Positions 8,907 to 18,261 of a stretch of DNA of 64,000 nucleotides are shown one piece after another. This stretch comes from Thiorhodococcus minor (GTDB taxonomy: Bacteria > Pseudomonadota > Gammaproteobacteria > Chromatiales > Chromatiaceae). Numbering within the stretch: the first letter of the stretch is position 1; each line of letters starts with the position of its first letter. The stretch is taken from positions 1 through 64,000 of the forward strand of contig NZ_JAAIJQ010000029.1 in NCBI RefSeq assembly GCF_010820565.1, written 5' to 3'. The notes beneath the pieces are model-generated. The model was not told where the DNA came from, made no database searches, and saw only the letters and a list, made by a program, of their open reading frames with translations. Made by a program: the position numbers and the translations under genes.

Positions 8907-10334
8907 TCAGCCGCGCTTCAGGGTGTCGACGACATGTCCGGCAGGGTCCTTCAGCTCGATGCTCAGGGGCATCTGACCGAAGGCGTGCGAGGCGCAGGAC
9001 AGACAGGGGTCATAGCAGCGGATGACCGCTTCCACGCGATTCAGCATGCCTTCCTGAAGATTGTTGCCGTCGACATAGGTATCGGCGACCTGGCGGATGG
9101 ATTGATTCATCGCCAGGTTGTTGTGGCCGGTGGCGATGATGAGGTCGACCCAGGTGATGAGGCCGTCGTCGTCGATGCGGTAGTGGTGCATCAGAGTCCC
9201 GCGCGGGGCCTCGGCGACGCCGATCCCCTCATAGCGGTTGCTGCGTGCGCGTGCCCGGACGCGGCTGTCCAGGATGGTCGGGTCGTTGAGCAGACGCTCC
9301 ATCATCTCGATGGCGTAGATGATCTCGACCAGCCGGGCGTAGTGGTAGTGGAAGCTGCTGGCGACGGGTGCGGAGTCCTGCAGCATGTGGAACTCGGCCA
9401 AGGCGACATCCGCATAGGGCGTCCCGCAGGCGTTGGCGTTGTTGAGCCTGGCCAGGGGGCCGACGCGGTAGATGCCCTTGGGATAGCCCTGGGCCTTGTA
9501 ATAGGGAAACTTCATGTAGCTGAAGTCTTCGACCGCCTCGCCGATGAGCCGCTCGTACTCCCAGGGCGGCACCATGTCTTCCAGGATGTTGCCTTGGGCG
9601 TCCTTGACGCGCAGCACGCCGTCATAGTGCTCCAGGTTGCCCTTGGGCGTGACCAAACTCAGGAAGAGCGTCGGCATGGTCCCGAAGTGGTCGGCCTCAT
9701 CCTTGAATTTGGGCACCAGCGTCTTGAAGAAGGCGTAGGTGCGCTTGGCGATCTCGAGCGCCTCGGGCAGCAGCTTGAGGATGGCGTCGCGCTTCTCCTG
9801 GGTCAGCGGCTCGCTAACGCCGCCGGGGACGACCCAGGTCGGGTGGATCTTCTTGCCGCCCAGGGTCTCGATGATGGTCTGGCCGATCTGGCGCAGCCGG
9901 ATGCCGTCCTTCGCCAGGTCGGGGTGCTGGCGCATGACGCCGAAGATGTTGCGGGACACGGGATCGGCGTCCCAGCCCATGAGCAGATCCGGCGAGGACA
10001 GGTGAAAGAAGGACAGGGCGTGCGACTGGGTGAGCTGCGCCAGATTCATGATCCGCCGCAGCTTCTCGGCCGTTGGCGGAATGCTGACCGAGAGCAGATG
10101 GTCGCAGGCCTTGTTGGAGGCGATGATGTGGCTGACCGGACAGATGCCGCAGGTGCGCGCGGTGAGCGCGGGCATCTCGCGGTAGGGGCGCCCTTCGCAA
10201 AACTTCTCGAAGCCGCGGAACTGGGTCAGATGGAACTTGGCATCTTCGACCTGTCCGCTATCCCCAAGCTGCAAGGTGATGCGGGCATGCCCTTCGATGC
10301 GGGTGACCGGCTCGATGGTAACTGTGCGGCTCAT
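8907..10334 (-). CDS. hoxH: Bidirectional [NiFe]-hydrogenase large subunit HoxH
   Basis: Carries the NiFe active site of the cytoplasmic NAD-linked (group 3d) hydrogenase. The 475-residue product has the L1 motif [10 protein letters not shown] (nickel ligands C62 and C65) and the L2 motif DPCLSCASH (C444 and C447). H450 is the predicted cleavage point, followed by a 25-residue extension that HoxW should remove. I chose ATG 10334 ([15 protein letters not shown]), which matches the family start; seven more residues are possible upstream. A ~131-base repeat separates it from the preceding cistron. Confidence 0.97.
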   Translation of the reverse strand: MSRTVTIEPVTRIEGHARITLQLGDSGQVEDAKFHLTQFRGFEKFCEGRPYREMPALTARTCGICPVSHIIASNKACDHLLSVSIPPTAEKLRRIMNLAQLTQSHALSFFHLSSPDLLMGWDADPVSRNIFGVMRQHPDLAKDGIRLRQIGQTIIETLGGKKIHPTWVVPGGVSEPLTQEKRDAILKLLPEALEIAKRTYAFFKTLVPKFKDEADHFGTMPTLFLSLVTPKGNLEHYDGVLRVKDAQGNILEDMVPPWEYERLIGEAVEDFSYMKFPYYKAQGYPKGIYRVGPLARLNNANACGTPYADVALAEFHMLQDSAPVASSFHYHYARLVEIIYAIEMMERLLNDPTILDSRVRARARSNRYEGIGVAEAPRGTLMHHYRIDDDGLITWVDLIIATGHNNLAMNQSIRQVADTYVDGNNLQEGMLNRVEAVIRCYDPCLSCASHAFGQMPLSIELKDPAGHVVDTLKRG

Positions 10335-10390
10335 GGCGGCGATCCCCTTGTGCAAATGGCCAGTGACGAAAAGCCAAGATTCGGCAAATC

Positions 10391-10521
10391 GAACCGCAAA
10401 GGCGCAAAGGACGCTAAGTAAAACAAAGGTTTTCTCGATGCATCTCTGTCACCCACTGGGTGGGTAAGATCCACTCCGTGACGCATTGAATTCCTTTGCG
10501 CCCTTCGCGCCTTTGCGGTTC
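10391..10521 (+). repeat. ~131-bp structured repeat, copy A (between orf95 and hoxH)
   Basis: Terminal inverted repeats: GAACCGCAAAGGCGCAAAGG at the left end, GCGCCTTTGCGGTTC at the right. The middle holds a small hairpin (ACCCAC-TG-GGTGGGT), then AAGATCCACTCCG. Two more copies occur at 12233-12364 and 29583-29712, with nearly identical lengths and the same order of parts. All three lie inside minus-strand operons in the same orientation. This looks like a non-autonomous miniature element. No coding potential is seen. Confidence 0.85.
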
Positions 10522-10546
10522 AAACTGTCTGAATTTCCGATAACGC

Positions 10547-10834
10547 TCAGGTCGAGGTGGTTTGCTCCTCGTTCTCCAAGGCCTTGGCCGTGATCTCGTG
10601 ATAGAGGTGGATGAGCTTGGCGATGATCTCCTGCAGCTCCGGATGCTCACCCCAATGCGGCTGCTGCTCCCGGGCGTCCTCGAAGACCTCCTGAAGGAAG
10701 TGGATATCGAAGCTGTCCAGGCGCTCGCCTCGGTCCACCTTTTCCTTGAGATCGAGCGCACGCGGCAGGCGCTGCGTGCGCATGCGGTCGAGCAGCGCGA
10801 CGATGACGCCGGTCTCGGGAGTGACTTCGCTCAT
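10547..10834 (-). CDS. Small unknown protein encoded within the hox operon
   Basis: 95-residue soluble, acidic, probably helical protein with motifs RTQRLPRALDLKEKVDRGE and a HLYHEITAKALENEEQ tail. I do not recognise the family and see no metal-binding cysteines or membrane segments. It lies between hoxY (36 bases upstream) and hoxH on the same strand, so it is probably co-transcribed. It could be a hydrogenase accessory factor, but that is inference from position only. Confidence 0.75.
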   Translation of the reverse strand: MSEVTPETGVIVALLDRMRTQRLPRALDLKEKVDRGERLDSFDIHFLQEVFEDAREQQPHWGEHPELQEIIAKLIHLYHEITAKALENEEQTTST

Positions 10835-10870
10835 AGTGGATTCCTGACGGTATCGGGTGATTGGAGGGCC

Positions 10871-11413
10871 CTAGGCGCCGAAGCGGGTCACCTTGCTTGG
10901 GTCCGGCGTGCGGCCCGCGATCAGCTCGCTCAGCACGTACCAAATGGCGTCCGCGTGGGGCGGGCAGCCGGGCACGAAGACGTCGACTTTCACCTCAGCG
11001 TGGATCGGCCTCACCGTCTCCAGCAAGGTCGGCACGCTGCGGGTTGGGATCTGGGGCTGAAGGCTGACGTTCTCGCGATAGGCGCGGTCCATGACGTCGT
11101 CGAGCTTGAAGTGGTTGCGGATGGCCGGGACATTGCCGTTGACCGCGCAGTCGCCCAGGCTGATCAGCAGTTTGCAGTGCTTGCGAAAGGCCTTGGCCTT
11201 CTCGAGATCCTCGTCCGAGCTGATCGAGCCTTCGAGGATGCCGACGTCGACCTGATCGGGCAGCGTCTTGGTGTCGACCAGGGGGCTGTAGACGATATCG
11301 ACGCGCTGGGCGAGATCGACCAGACGCTCGTCCATATCCAGGAAGGACATGTGGCACCCGGAGCAGCCGTCCAGCCAGGTGGTCGCGACGGTGGTCTTCA
11401 TCGGCGTGCTCAT
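10871..11413 (-). CDS. hoxY: Bidirectional hydrogenase small subunit HoxY
   Basis: Short [NiFe]-hydrogenase small subunit that holds the proximal 4Fe-4S cluster and passes electrons to the diaphorase. The 180-residue protein has the ligand motifs DGCSGCHMS near the N-terminus, LGDCAVNGN and PGCPPHAD. It lacks the medial and distal cluster domain of longer uptake-type small subunits, as expected for group 3. The start at 11413 overlaps the hoxU stop by four bases. A longer open frame upstream overlaps hoxU and is not coding. Confidence 0.96.
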   Translation of the reverse strand: MSTPMKTTVATTWLDGCSGCHMSFLDMDERLVDLAQRVDIVYSPLVDTKTLPDQVDVGILEGSISSDEDLEKAKAFRKHCKLLISLGDCAVNGNVPAIRNHFKLDDVMDRAYRENVSLQPQIPTRSVPTLLETVRPIHAEVKVDVFVPGCPPHADAIWYVLSELIAGRTPDPSKVTRFGA

Positions 11414-12141
11414 CGGGCGTGTCTCCGGCGCGCGAGAATCGGGAGGAAGTGCTGGTCTTTGACCATTTCCCCGGCGGAAGTGCCCTGCTTGACCAAGGCG
11501 CCGGTCGGGCAGACCTGCACGCACTTGCCGCAGCTGGTGCAGGTCTCGCTCTCGCCCCAGGGGAGCGCCAGGTCCGTGATCACGCGGCAGTCGCTGCCGC
11601 GCCCCATGACATCCCAGGTGTGCGCCCCCTCGATCTCGTCGCAGACGCGAACGCAGCGGGTGCAGAGGATGCATCTGTTGTGGTCGAGCCGGAACATCTC
11701 GTGCGAGCTGTCGACCGGGTAGGGCGTCTGCCGGTACGGCACCCTGACGTGGTCGACCCCGCAGCTCTGCCCCATGGTCTGCAGCTCGCAGTGCCCGTTG
11801 GAGACGCAGACGGAGCAGACGTGATTGCGCTCGGCGAAGAGCATCTCGACGATGGTGCGGCGGTAGCGCTGGAGCCGCTCGGTGCTGGTCCGGACCTCCA
11901 TCCCCTCGGTGACCCGCGTCGAGCAGGCCGCGGCGAGCCGGCCTTGGCCGGCGATCTCGACCATGCAGAGCCGGCAGCCGCCCCAGACCGAGAGGCCGTC
12001 GAGGTAGCAGAGGCTGGGGATGGGGATGGCGTTCTCCCGGCAGACCTCGATGATGGTCTCGTCCTCTCGAGCCGAGAGGTCTTGGTCGTCGATCTTGAGG
12101 GTGACGACACGGATGTTTGGCGGCGTGACTGGTAGGGGCAT
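11410..12141 (-). CDS. hoxU: Hydrogenase diaphorase subunit HoxU
   Basis: NuoG-N-terminal-like iron-sulfur subunit linking HoxF to HoxY. The 243-residue protein has a plant-type 2Fe-2S ferredoxin domain ([23 protein letters not shown]), a His/Cys cluster segment ([16 protein letters not shown]) and two ferredoxin-like 4Fe-4S motifs ([11 protein letters not shown] and [12 protein letters not shown]). It overlaps hoxY. The 268-base gap to hoxF upstream contains repeat copy B, which is unusual for an otherwise tight operon. Confidence 0.96.
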   Translation of the reverse strand: MPLPVTPPNIRVVTLKIDDQDLSAREDETIIEVCRENAIPIPSLCYLDGLSVWGGCRLCMVEIAGQGRLAAACSTRVTEGMEVRTSTERLQRYRRTIVEMLFAERNHVCSVCVSNGHCELQTMGQSCGVDHVRVPYRQTPYPVDSSHEMFRLDHNRCILCTRCVRVCDEIEGAHTWDVMGRGSDCRVITDLALPWGESETCTSCGKCVQVCPTGALVKQGTSAGEMVKDQHFLPILARRRHAR

Positions 12142-12232
12142 GGTCCCTCCGGAGAGTCGTCAGGGCCTGGCGGCGAAAGGGGCGAAGCTGGGTTTAAAGC
12201 CCGCCGAATCGGTCAACCTAAAAAGATCAGTT

Positions 12233-12364
12233 GAACCGCAAAGGGCACAAAGAGCGCAAAGGATTTCAATAGCTTTTCTGCGAAGCGATGCTCAGCCAGA
12301 GGCTGAAGCGACGCCGCACAGCAAGTCTCTGTTTTTCTTCGTGTCCTTCGCGCCTTAGCGGTTC
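12233..12364 (+). repeat. ~131-bp structured repeat, copy B (between hoxF and hoxU)
   Basis: 132 bases bounded by GAACCGCAAAGG and CGCCTTAGCGGTTC. The central hairpin is TCAGCC-AGA-GGCTGA, followed by AGCGACGCCGC. The hairpin arms differ in sequence from copy A but still pair, so the structure seems conserved while the sequence changes. It sits in the only long gap between hoxF and hoxU. Confidence 0.85.
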
Positions 12365-12409
12365 CAATTGCCGAATCTCGGGTCAACAGATGGTCTGGGC
12401 GATGCCACG

Positions 12410-14029
12410 TCATGCTCCGGTCTCCCCCTGCAGCTTTTCCTCATACTCCTGGCGGAAGTAGCGCAGGGTGCTGAGCACGGGATTGGGCGCCGTCTGTCCG
12501 AGACCGCAGAGACTGGTGGCCTGGACGACCTCGCACAGATCTTCCAAAAGTGCCAGGTCGTCACGGCTCGCCTGAGACTTGGTGAGCTTGTCGAGGATGC
12601 CGTGCATCTGGTAGGTCCCGGTGCGGCAGGGCACGCACTTGCCGCAGGACTCCGTCATGCAGAACTCCATGAAGTAGCGCGCCACGTCGACCATGGAGGA
12701 GGTCTCGTCCATCACGATCATGCCGCCGGAGCCCATCATGGTGCCGAGCGTCTTGAGGCTGTCGTAGTCGACGGGCATGTCCAGGTGGGCCTCTGGGATG
12801 CAGCCGCCGGAGGGGCCGCCGGTCTGGACCGCCTTGAAGGTCTTGCCGTCCGGGATACCGCCGCCGATGACCTCGATGATGTCCCTCAAGGTCGTGCCCA
12901 TGGGTACCTCGATCAGACCCGTGTTGGCGATCTTGCCCGCGAGTGCGAAGACCTTGGTGCCCTTGGACTTTTCGGTGCCGATGGAGGCGAACCAGTCGCC
13001 GCCCTCGCGAACGATGGGCGCGATGTTGGCGAAGCTCTCGACGTTGTTGATGAGGGTCGGGCAGCCCCAGAGGCCGGACTCGGCCGGGTAGGGCGGTCGC
13101 GGCCTCGGTTGTCCGCGCAGCCCTTCGATCGAGGCCATGAGGGCGGTCTCCTCACCGCAGACGAAGGCACCTGCGCCGAGCCGGATCTCGACCTCGAAGC
13201 TGAACTGGGTGTCGGCGATTTTGTTGCCCAGAAAGCCGGCGCGCTTGGCCTTGCGGATCGCGTTCTGCAGGCGCTCGACCGCGAGCGGGTATTCGGCCCG
13301 GACATAGATGTAGGCCTTGCTGGCACCGACGGCATAGGCGGCGATGGCCATGCCTTCCAGAACGCGATGGGGGTCCGACTCCAGCACGGCGCGGTCCATG
13401 AAGGCACCTGGGTCGCCCTCGTCCGCGTTGCAGATGACGTACTTCTGCTCGCCCGGCATCTTGGCGACGGTCGACCACTTGAGCCCCGTCGGATAACCGC
13501 CGCCGCCGCGACCGCGCAGCCCGCTGGCGGTGATCTCGCGCAGGACGTCGGCCGGGGTCATTTCGGAGAGCGCCTGAACCAGCGACGCATAGCCGCCGGC
13601 CGCCACATAGCCCTTGAAGCTGTTGGGATCGATGATGCCGGAGTTTTCCAGCACGATCTTGCGCTGACGCGCGAAGAAGGGCTGGTCCGTCGGGCAGCGC
13701 AGCCGCTCCACGGGGGACCCGCCGACACTGCCCAGGATGTCGGCGGCGTCCTCCGGCGCGACGTCGCGGTAGAGCACGGAGCCGGCAAGGTCGGCCTCCT
13801 TGTCGGCCACGGCGACCAAGGGCCCAGCTGAGCAGAGCCCCATGCATCCGACCCCTTTGACCTTGCAGGCGGGCTGGCCGTCGCCCTTGGCCTTGTCCAA
13901 CGCATCCATCACCTGGGCCGCGCCGGAGGACTGACAGCTGGCGGCCATGCAGACGCGCACCTCGTGCTCGACGTGGGCATCCTCGGCTTTGAATTCGGCG
14001 GCCTTCTCGGCCAATTCTTCCAGATGCAT
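12410..14029 (-). CDS. hoxF: Hydrogenase diaphorase subunit HoxF (NAD- and FMN-binding)
   Basis: NuoF-like subunit where NAD(P)+ is reduced. The N-terminal part (about 1-110) is a thioredoxin-like 2Fe-2S domain with [10 protein letters not shown] and [10 protein letters not shown]. The central part has the FMN/NAD motif [16 protein letters not shown] and [12 protein letters not shown]. The C-terminal 4Fe-4S motif is [13 protein letters not shown] plus a later CGLGQ. The length is 539 residues. The start at 14029 ([13 protein letters not shown]) lies one base after the hoxE stop; the open frame continues upstream but overlaps hoxE. Confidence 0.96.
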   Translation of the reverse strand: MHLEELAEKAAEFKAEDAHVEHEVRVCMAASCQSSGAAQVMDALDKAKGDGQPACKVKGVGCMGLCSAGPLVAVADKEADLAGSVLYRDVAPEDAADILGSVGGSPVERLRCPTDQPFFARQRKIVLENSGIIDPNSFKGYVAAGGYASLVQALSEMTPADVLREITASGLRGRGGGGYPTGLKWSTVAKMPGEQKYVICNADEGDPGAFMDRAVLESDPHRVLEGMAIAAYAVGASKAYIYVRAEYPLAVERLQNAIRKAKRAGFLGNKIADTQFSFEVEIRLGAGAFVCGEETALMASIEGLRGQPRPRPPYPAESGLWGCPTLINNVESFANIAPIVREGGDWFASIGTEKSKGTKVFALAGKIANTGLIEVPMGTTLRDIIEVIGGGIPDGKTFKAVQTGGPSGGCIPEAHLDMPVDYDSLKTLGTMMGSGGMIVMDETSSMVDVARYFMEFCMTESCGKCVPCRTGTYQMHGILDKLTKSQASRDDLALLEDLCEVVQATSLCGLGQTAPNPVLSTLRYFRQEYEEKLQGETGA

Positions 14030-14030
14030 A

Positions 14031-14525
14031 TCAGTCCAGCTCCTCGAGCTTGGCGACCAGGGTGTCCGAGCCGAGCTTGCCGACGACATCGCCGTCCAGC
14101 ACGACGGCCGGCGCGAGTCCGCAGGCACCGACGCAGCGCGCCGTGAGCACCGAGAGCTTGTCGTCCTCCGTGGTCTCTCCGGAATTGACGCCGTAGCGCT
14201 CTTCGATCCCCTCCAAGAGTGCTCCAGCTCCTTTGATGTAGCAGGCCGTTCCGGTGCAGACCACGCAGGCGTGGCGGCCCTTCGGCTTGAGCATGAAGAT
14301 GTGATAGAAGGTCGCGACGCCGAAGACCTTGCTGAGCGGCAGATCCAGGGACGCGGCGACGAAGCGCAGCGAGGTCTCCTCGAGATAGCCGAAGGCGTTC
14401 TGTACGCTGTGCAGGGTCTCGATCAGGGCGTGATCCGCATATCCGTTGCGGCGCATGGTGGCGTTGACCAGTTTCCAGCGCTTGTCGTCAGTGGGCATCG
14501 GCGGTCTGGCGTGCTGCAGTGTCAT
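14031..14525 (-). CDS. hoxE: Hydrogenase diaphorase subunit HoxE
   Basis: NuoE-like 2Fe-2S protein, first gene of the hoxEFUY-orf-HW operon. The 164-residue protein shows the four cluster cysteines in [12 protein letters not shown] and [10 protein letters not shown]. HoxE is present in the pentameric group 3d enzymes of cyanobacteria and purple sulfur bacteria and may connect the enzyme to other electron carriers. The operon promoter should lie in 14526-14650, but no clear consensus was found. Confidence 0.95.
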   Translation of the reverse strand: MTLQHARPPMPTDDKRWKLVNATMRRNGYADHALIETLHSVQNAFGYLEETSLRFVAASLDLPLSKVFGVATFYHIFMLKPKGRHACVVCTGTACYIKGAGALLEGIEERYGVNSGETTEDDKLSVLTARCVGACGLAPAVVLDGDVVGKLGSDTLVAKLEELD

Positions 14526-14793
14526 ATCACCTCCCAGGCGGTGGTGGTCGGAGGCGCGCGGCGGCGCTCGGCTCTGGTGATGCGGCAGGCTCGGTTAACC
14601 AGAAGGGTCGGGGTGCCAGTCAAGCTATAGACACTATGACGTAAATCGATGACAGGTGCGTGTCCATGTCCGCAGCACTGCGGGCGGGCGTGTCGAGTTG
14701 CAAGTGCTGGCTCGCATTTCTTTCTGCCGCAGATGCTCCCCGGCTATACTCTCGCCTGCCATTCGCTCCTATCCACCGGTGAGCCCACAAATA

Positions 14794-15552
14794 ATGGACG
14801 AGACGCTTCGGCCGCGGCGCAGGCCGCGCGGCATCTATCTGCTTCCGAACCTCTTCACGACCGCGGCCCTCTTCGCGGGCTTCTACGCCGTGCTATCCGC
14901 GACCCAGGATCGTTTCGAGGCCGCGGCGCTCGGCATCCTGGTCGCCATGCTGCTCGATGGCTTCGACGGGCGCATCGCGCGCATGACGCACACCCAGAGC
15001 GATTTCGGTGCCGAGTACGATAGCCTCTCGGACATGGTGGCCTTTGGCGTGGCGCCGGCCCTTGTGGCCTATCACTGGGCGCTGGGTGAGCTGGGCAAGG
15101 TCGGCTGGCTCGCGGCCTTCGTCTTCACCGCGGCCGCGGCGCTGCGACTGGCGCGCTTCAATACCCAGGTCGGGATCGCCGACAAGCGCTACTTCCAGGG
15201 TCTCGCCAGCCCCTCGGCCGCCGCCATCATCGCCACCGGCATCTGGACCGCGAACGACCTCGGCGTCGACGGCTCGGACGTCTCCTGGCTCGCCGCCTTC
15301 CTGACGGCCAGTGCCGGCTTGCTGATGGTGAGCAATTTCCGCTACCTGAGCTTCAAGCAGATCAACCTGCAGGGGCGGGTCCCCTTCCTGCTCGCGGTGG
15401 CGGTCATGCTCGGCTTCGCGGTGGTCTACATCTACCCGCCGCTGGTGCTCTTCGCCATGGCGGTGACCTACGCCGCCTCAGGCCCGGTCTGGACCCTCTT
15501 CCGGCTCAGGCGCAGCCGGCGCTTGCGGCGCGAAAGGGCGCCAGGGGATTAG
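14794..15552 (+). CDS. pssA: CDP-diacylglycerol--serine O-phosphatidyltransferase PssA
   Basis: Integral membrane enzyme making phosphatidylserine, the precursor of phosphatidylethanolamine. The 252-residue protein has the CDP-alcohol phosphotransferase signature: DGR.AR, then G...D...D (DGRIARMTHTQSDFGAEYD, then SLSD), followed by several hydrophobic helices and a basic tail (RLRRSRRLRRER). I chose ATG 14794 (MDETLRPRRRPRG) over a start 138 bases upstream because it gives the family N-terminus. A TATACT at 14745-14750 may be its -10 element. Confidence 0.94.
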   Translation: MDETLRPRRRPRGIYLLPNLFTTAALFAGFYAVLSATQDRFEAAALGILVAMLLDGFDGRIARMTHTQSDFGAEYDSLSDMVAFGVAPALVAYHWALGELGKVGWLAAFVFTAAAALRLARFNTQVGIADKRYFQGLASPSAAAIIATGIWTANDLGVDGSDVSWLAAFLTASAGLLMVSNFRYLSFKQINLQGRVPFLLAVAVMLGFAVVYIYPPLVLFAMAVTYAASGPVWTLFRLRRSRRLRRERAPGD

Positions 15553-15645
15553 TCGAACAGCGTCGACGGGCATGGCTCGCCCAGTGCGGCAAATCACTCT
15601 GAGCGAGAGGGCCCGGGCGCTCCCTGCGTCGGGCCGCTCTAGGCG

Positions 15646-18243
15646 CTAAGCCGCGTCGTAGGCAGGCGTTCCCCAGCCGCGCTCGGGGAGACGTTGCTCG
15701 AGGCCGGCGTCGTCGAGCCGGAAGAGGTGCAGCCAGCCGTTGTCCAGCATCTGGCGCACCAGCTCGTGGCGCTCGATGATGGCGTCGATCGGCTCGCGCG
15801 GGGCCTCCAGGACCACCGACAGCCGCATGGGCTCATGCATCCAGCGCTTTCCGTCGTGCAGGGACTGCATGGGCAGCCCCACGCGCAGGTCGCCGGCGTT
15901 GCCTTCCAAGACACCCAGGGCGCCGCCCACGACGTTGTGCAGCACCTTGTTGCCACTGCCGAAGCGGCGGTTGTCGGTGGTGGAGCCGTAGTACTGCAGA
16001 TTGATCCAGCCGGCGACGATCATGGGCGCGGTCATGATCAGCTCCAGCACGCCGAAGCCCTCATCCTGGCGCCACTCGTAGTCGTGCAGGAAGGTCCGCC
16101 CGCCGAGGTCCAGCCCGCGGGTGCGCGCACGCGGCGCGGCGATGAAGGCGGCACAGCCGGTCAGCCCCCACTCCGGGCGCACCTGCGACCAATCCCGGCT
16201 GCGCCGGCGCACGGCCGCTTGCACCGCGCTGTGCGAGCCGGCGTCGATGCCGAGCAGGGCGGCCCGCTGCAGACGGGTGAGCTCGCCCGCGTGCTTGAGC
16301 CAGCTGCGCAGCTCGGCCAGCTCCTCGGCATAGCTCTCAGGAAGCCGGTCGGCGTCGAAGAGCCTGATGTCGTCGGTGCAGGTGTCGTGCTGGGCGGCCA
16401 GGAAGTGGGTGTCGAGCGGGATGCGGATGCCGCGCTCTGCGAGTCCCTGGCGCACCGCCTCGTCGTTCATCAGCGCGGCGGCGATGCGGGCGCTGGCCTC
16501 GCCGGTCTGGCCGGCGCAGGCGCCGCAGTCGAGCCCGCTGGCGTGGGGGTTGTTGACCGTGGTGCTGCCGTGTCCGACCAGGAGCACCAGCCGCGCGAAG
16601 CCATCGGTCAGGGACATGGCGCGCAGGATGCCCTCGGCCAGTCCGACCCGCTCCTCGGCCGGGATGCCGAGCGGCCGGCCCGCCGTCTGGGTGCCGTGGT
16701 GATGGCCATGGGCATGCTCGGCGCAAGGCGCCTGGGCCGAGGGCTCCAGGGTTGGTGCCGCCCGCCGCTCCAGCGTCGGGTCCAGGTGCAGATCGTCCGG
16801 CGCCGGCACGGGGCGGCCCATCCCCAGGCTGTCCGCCAGCAGCTTGGGGGCGTAGAGAAAGATGCCCGCCGCCTCGACGAAGGAGAAGCAGGAGGAGGCG
16901 CCCATCTTGAAGGCCTTCCAGGCCTTGGCCATGCCGAGGCGCGAGCGCTGCTGCTCGCGGGCCGCGGCGGCCTCCGTTGCGTCGGCGCCGCGCACCTCAG
17001 TGCAGACCCGATAGCTCGGGGTGAGCAGTACGGGCAGGTGCGCGCGCGCCTCTGTCATGCCGAAGGGCACATGCTCGATGGGCACGCCGAAGAAGCCCGC
17101 GAAGCCGAGCGTCTGCGCCCTTGGGCAGACCGTCTCCAAGGCGCGGCGCATGACCTCAGAGCGCACGTCGATGCAGAAGGCCGCCTGCACGACGGGGCGC
17201 TTGGCGGGACGCCCGCCGGTTGTCGATCCCTTGACCAGCTTGGCGGCCAGCTCGCGCTGATAGCCGAGCTCTAGCGCCGTGAGCAGCAGGTGATCGATCT
17301 GGTGGCGGGCCGCCGGGGCTGCGTGCTCGCCGCGCCCGAGCGCTTCGCAGACGGCGCGCCAGCGCGCGCGCAGCTGTGGCGTCACCTTGTGCTCGTAGAC
17401 CAGGACATCCCAGGCGAGGCGGATGGCGAGCAGCTCGACGATGGTGTCGTCGCTGCCGCCCTGCAGCTCCTGCTCCCAGCGGATCAGCCGGGTCCAGGCG
17501 GCCCAGCCGCCAATGTCCAGGAGTGCCGCGTGCATGTAGTCGAGCGCGCCGGCCTCGGGGATGCCGAGCCGGCCGATGGCCGCGCGGATGGTGTCCCAGG
17601 GCGACTCGGGCAGCGCCTTGACGCGGGCGCGGATGCCCGGCTCGCCCATCATGGTGGCGCTGTAGTCCAGGGCCGCGAAGCTCCGCCAGGCGGCATAGAG
17701 CGAGCGCCCCTGCCAGGGCTTCTTCCAGGTCGCCTGGCCCATGTCGAAATAGGCCGCGCAGTGGTGGCCGATGCGCTCCACGACGAAGCTCGACCAATCG
17801 TCGGCCTCCTGCTCGTCGAGCACAGCCGTCAGCAGGGGCACGGCCGCGCTCGCCGGCCCCGAGTCGTCGCGCAGCGCGGCCCGCAGGGTGGCGACGTCCA
17901 GCCCCTCGCCGCAGCGCGCGACGGCCTGCGCCAGATCGGCGTCGGTGATGCGTCCCGCGGCGACCTGCTCACGGTAGTAGGCGCGTGGCATGTAGAGCCG
18001 CGCGTCGGCGACGCATGCCAGCAGGTCGGCCGCCTCGCGAAAGGATTTGTCGCGCAGCCCGTGGAAAGGATTGACGGCGACGAAGCGGTCCAGCGGCCAC
18101 ACAGGTGCGATGCGGTTGCAGGCCGTCTCGATCAGCCGATCCAGGTCTTGCGTGTCGCCGGCGAAGTCGGGCGTCTCGAGCAGCGGCCCGCGCGCCGAGG
18201 TGAGCTCCATCGCATCGGTCTTGGGAAGGTCTCTCATGTTCAT
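15646..18243 (-). CDS. dabA: DabA, DUF2309 subunit of an inorganic carbon pump
   Basis: Large peripheral membrane protein with a beta-carbonic-anhydrase-like zinc site; with DabB it forms the energy-coupled DAB complex that accumulates bicarbonate. The 865-residue protein shows the expected zinc ligands: C357 and D359 in CIDVRSE, H558 in LLVGHGS and C573 in LDCGACAG. The 15-residue spacing of the last two matches characterised DabA. A His-rich loop (CAEHAHGHHHG) lies near residue 510. It starts 18 bases after dabB, so the two form an operon. A carbon pump fits an autotrophic phototroph. Confidence 0.93.
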   Translation of the reverse strand: MNMRDLPKTDAMELTSARGPLLETPDFAGDTQDLDRLIETACNRIAPVWPLDRFVAVNPFHGLRDKSFREAADLLACVADARLYMPRAYYREQVAAGRITDADLAQAVARCGEGLDVATLRAALRDDSGPASAAVPLLTAVLDEQEADDWSSFVVERIGHHCAAYFDMGQATWKKPWQGRSLYAAWRSFAALDYSATMMGEPGIRARVKALPESPWDTIRAAIGRLGIPEAGALDYMHAALLDIGGWAAWTRLIRWEQELQGGSDDTIVELLAIRLAWDVLVYEHKVTPQLRARWRAVCEALGRGEHAAPAARHQIDHLLLTALELGYQRELAAKLVKGSTTGGRPAKRPVVQAAFCIDVRSEVMRRALETVCPRAQTLGFAGFFGVPIEHVPFGMTEARAHLPVLLTPSYRVCTEVRGADATEAAAAREQQRSRLGMAKAWKAFKMGASSCFSFVEAAGIFLYAPKLLADSLGMGRPVPAPDDLHLDPTLERRAAPTLEPSAQAPCAEHAHGHHHGTQTAGRPLGIPAEERVGLAEGILRAMSLTDGFARLVLLVGHGSTTVNNPHASGLDCGACAGQTGEASARIAAALMNDEAVRQGLAERGIRIPLDTHFLAAQHDTCTDDIRLFDADRLPESYAEELAELRSWLKHAGELTRLQRAALLGIDAGSHSAVQAAVRRRSRDWSQVRPEWGLTGCAAFIAAPRARTRGLDLGGRTFLHDYEWRQDEGFGVLELIMTAPMIVAGWINLQYYGSTTDNRRFGSGNKVLHNVVGGALGVLEGNAGDLRVGLPMQSLHDGKRWMHEPMRLSVVLEAPREPIDAIIERHELVRQMLDNGWLHLFRLDDAGLEQRLPERGWGTPAYDAA

Positions 18244-18261
18244 GGCATGTCCTCCTCGGGA

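Noticed and set aside
10871-11674. Extended HoxY starting at 11674
   Set aside because: The extra 87 residues are an antiphase shadow of hoxU; the ATG at 11413 with ATGA overlap is the standard coupled start.
14526-14650. Sigma54 promoter for the hox operon
   Set aside because: A TGGCAC-like hexamer occurs on the minus strand, but the TTGC element at the required spacing is missing.
15694-17274. 526-residue plus-strand frame opposite dabA
   Set aside because: It is antisense to the well-conserved zinc-site region of dabA and has no recognisable domain or ribosome site.
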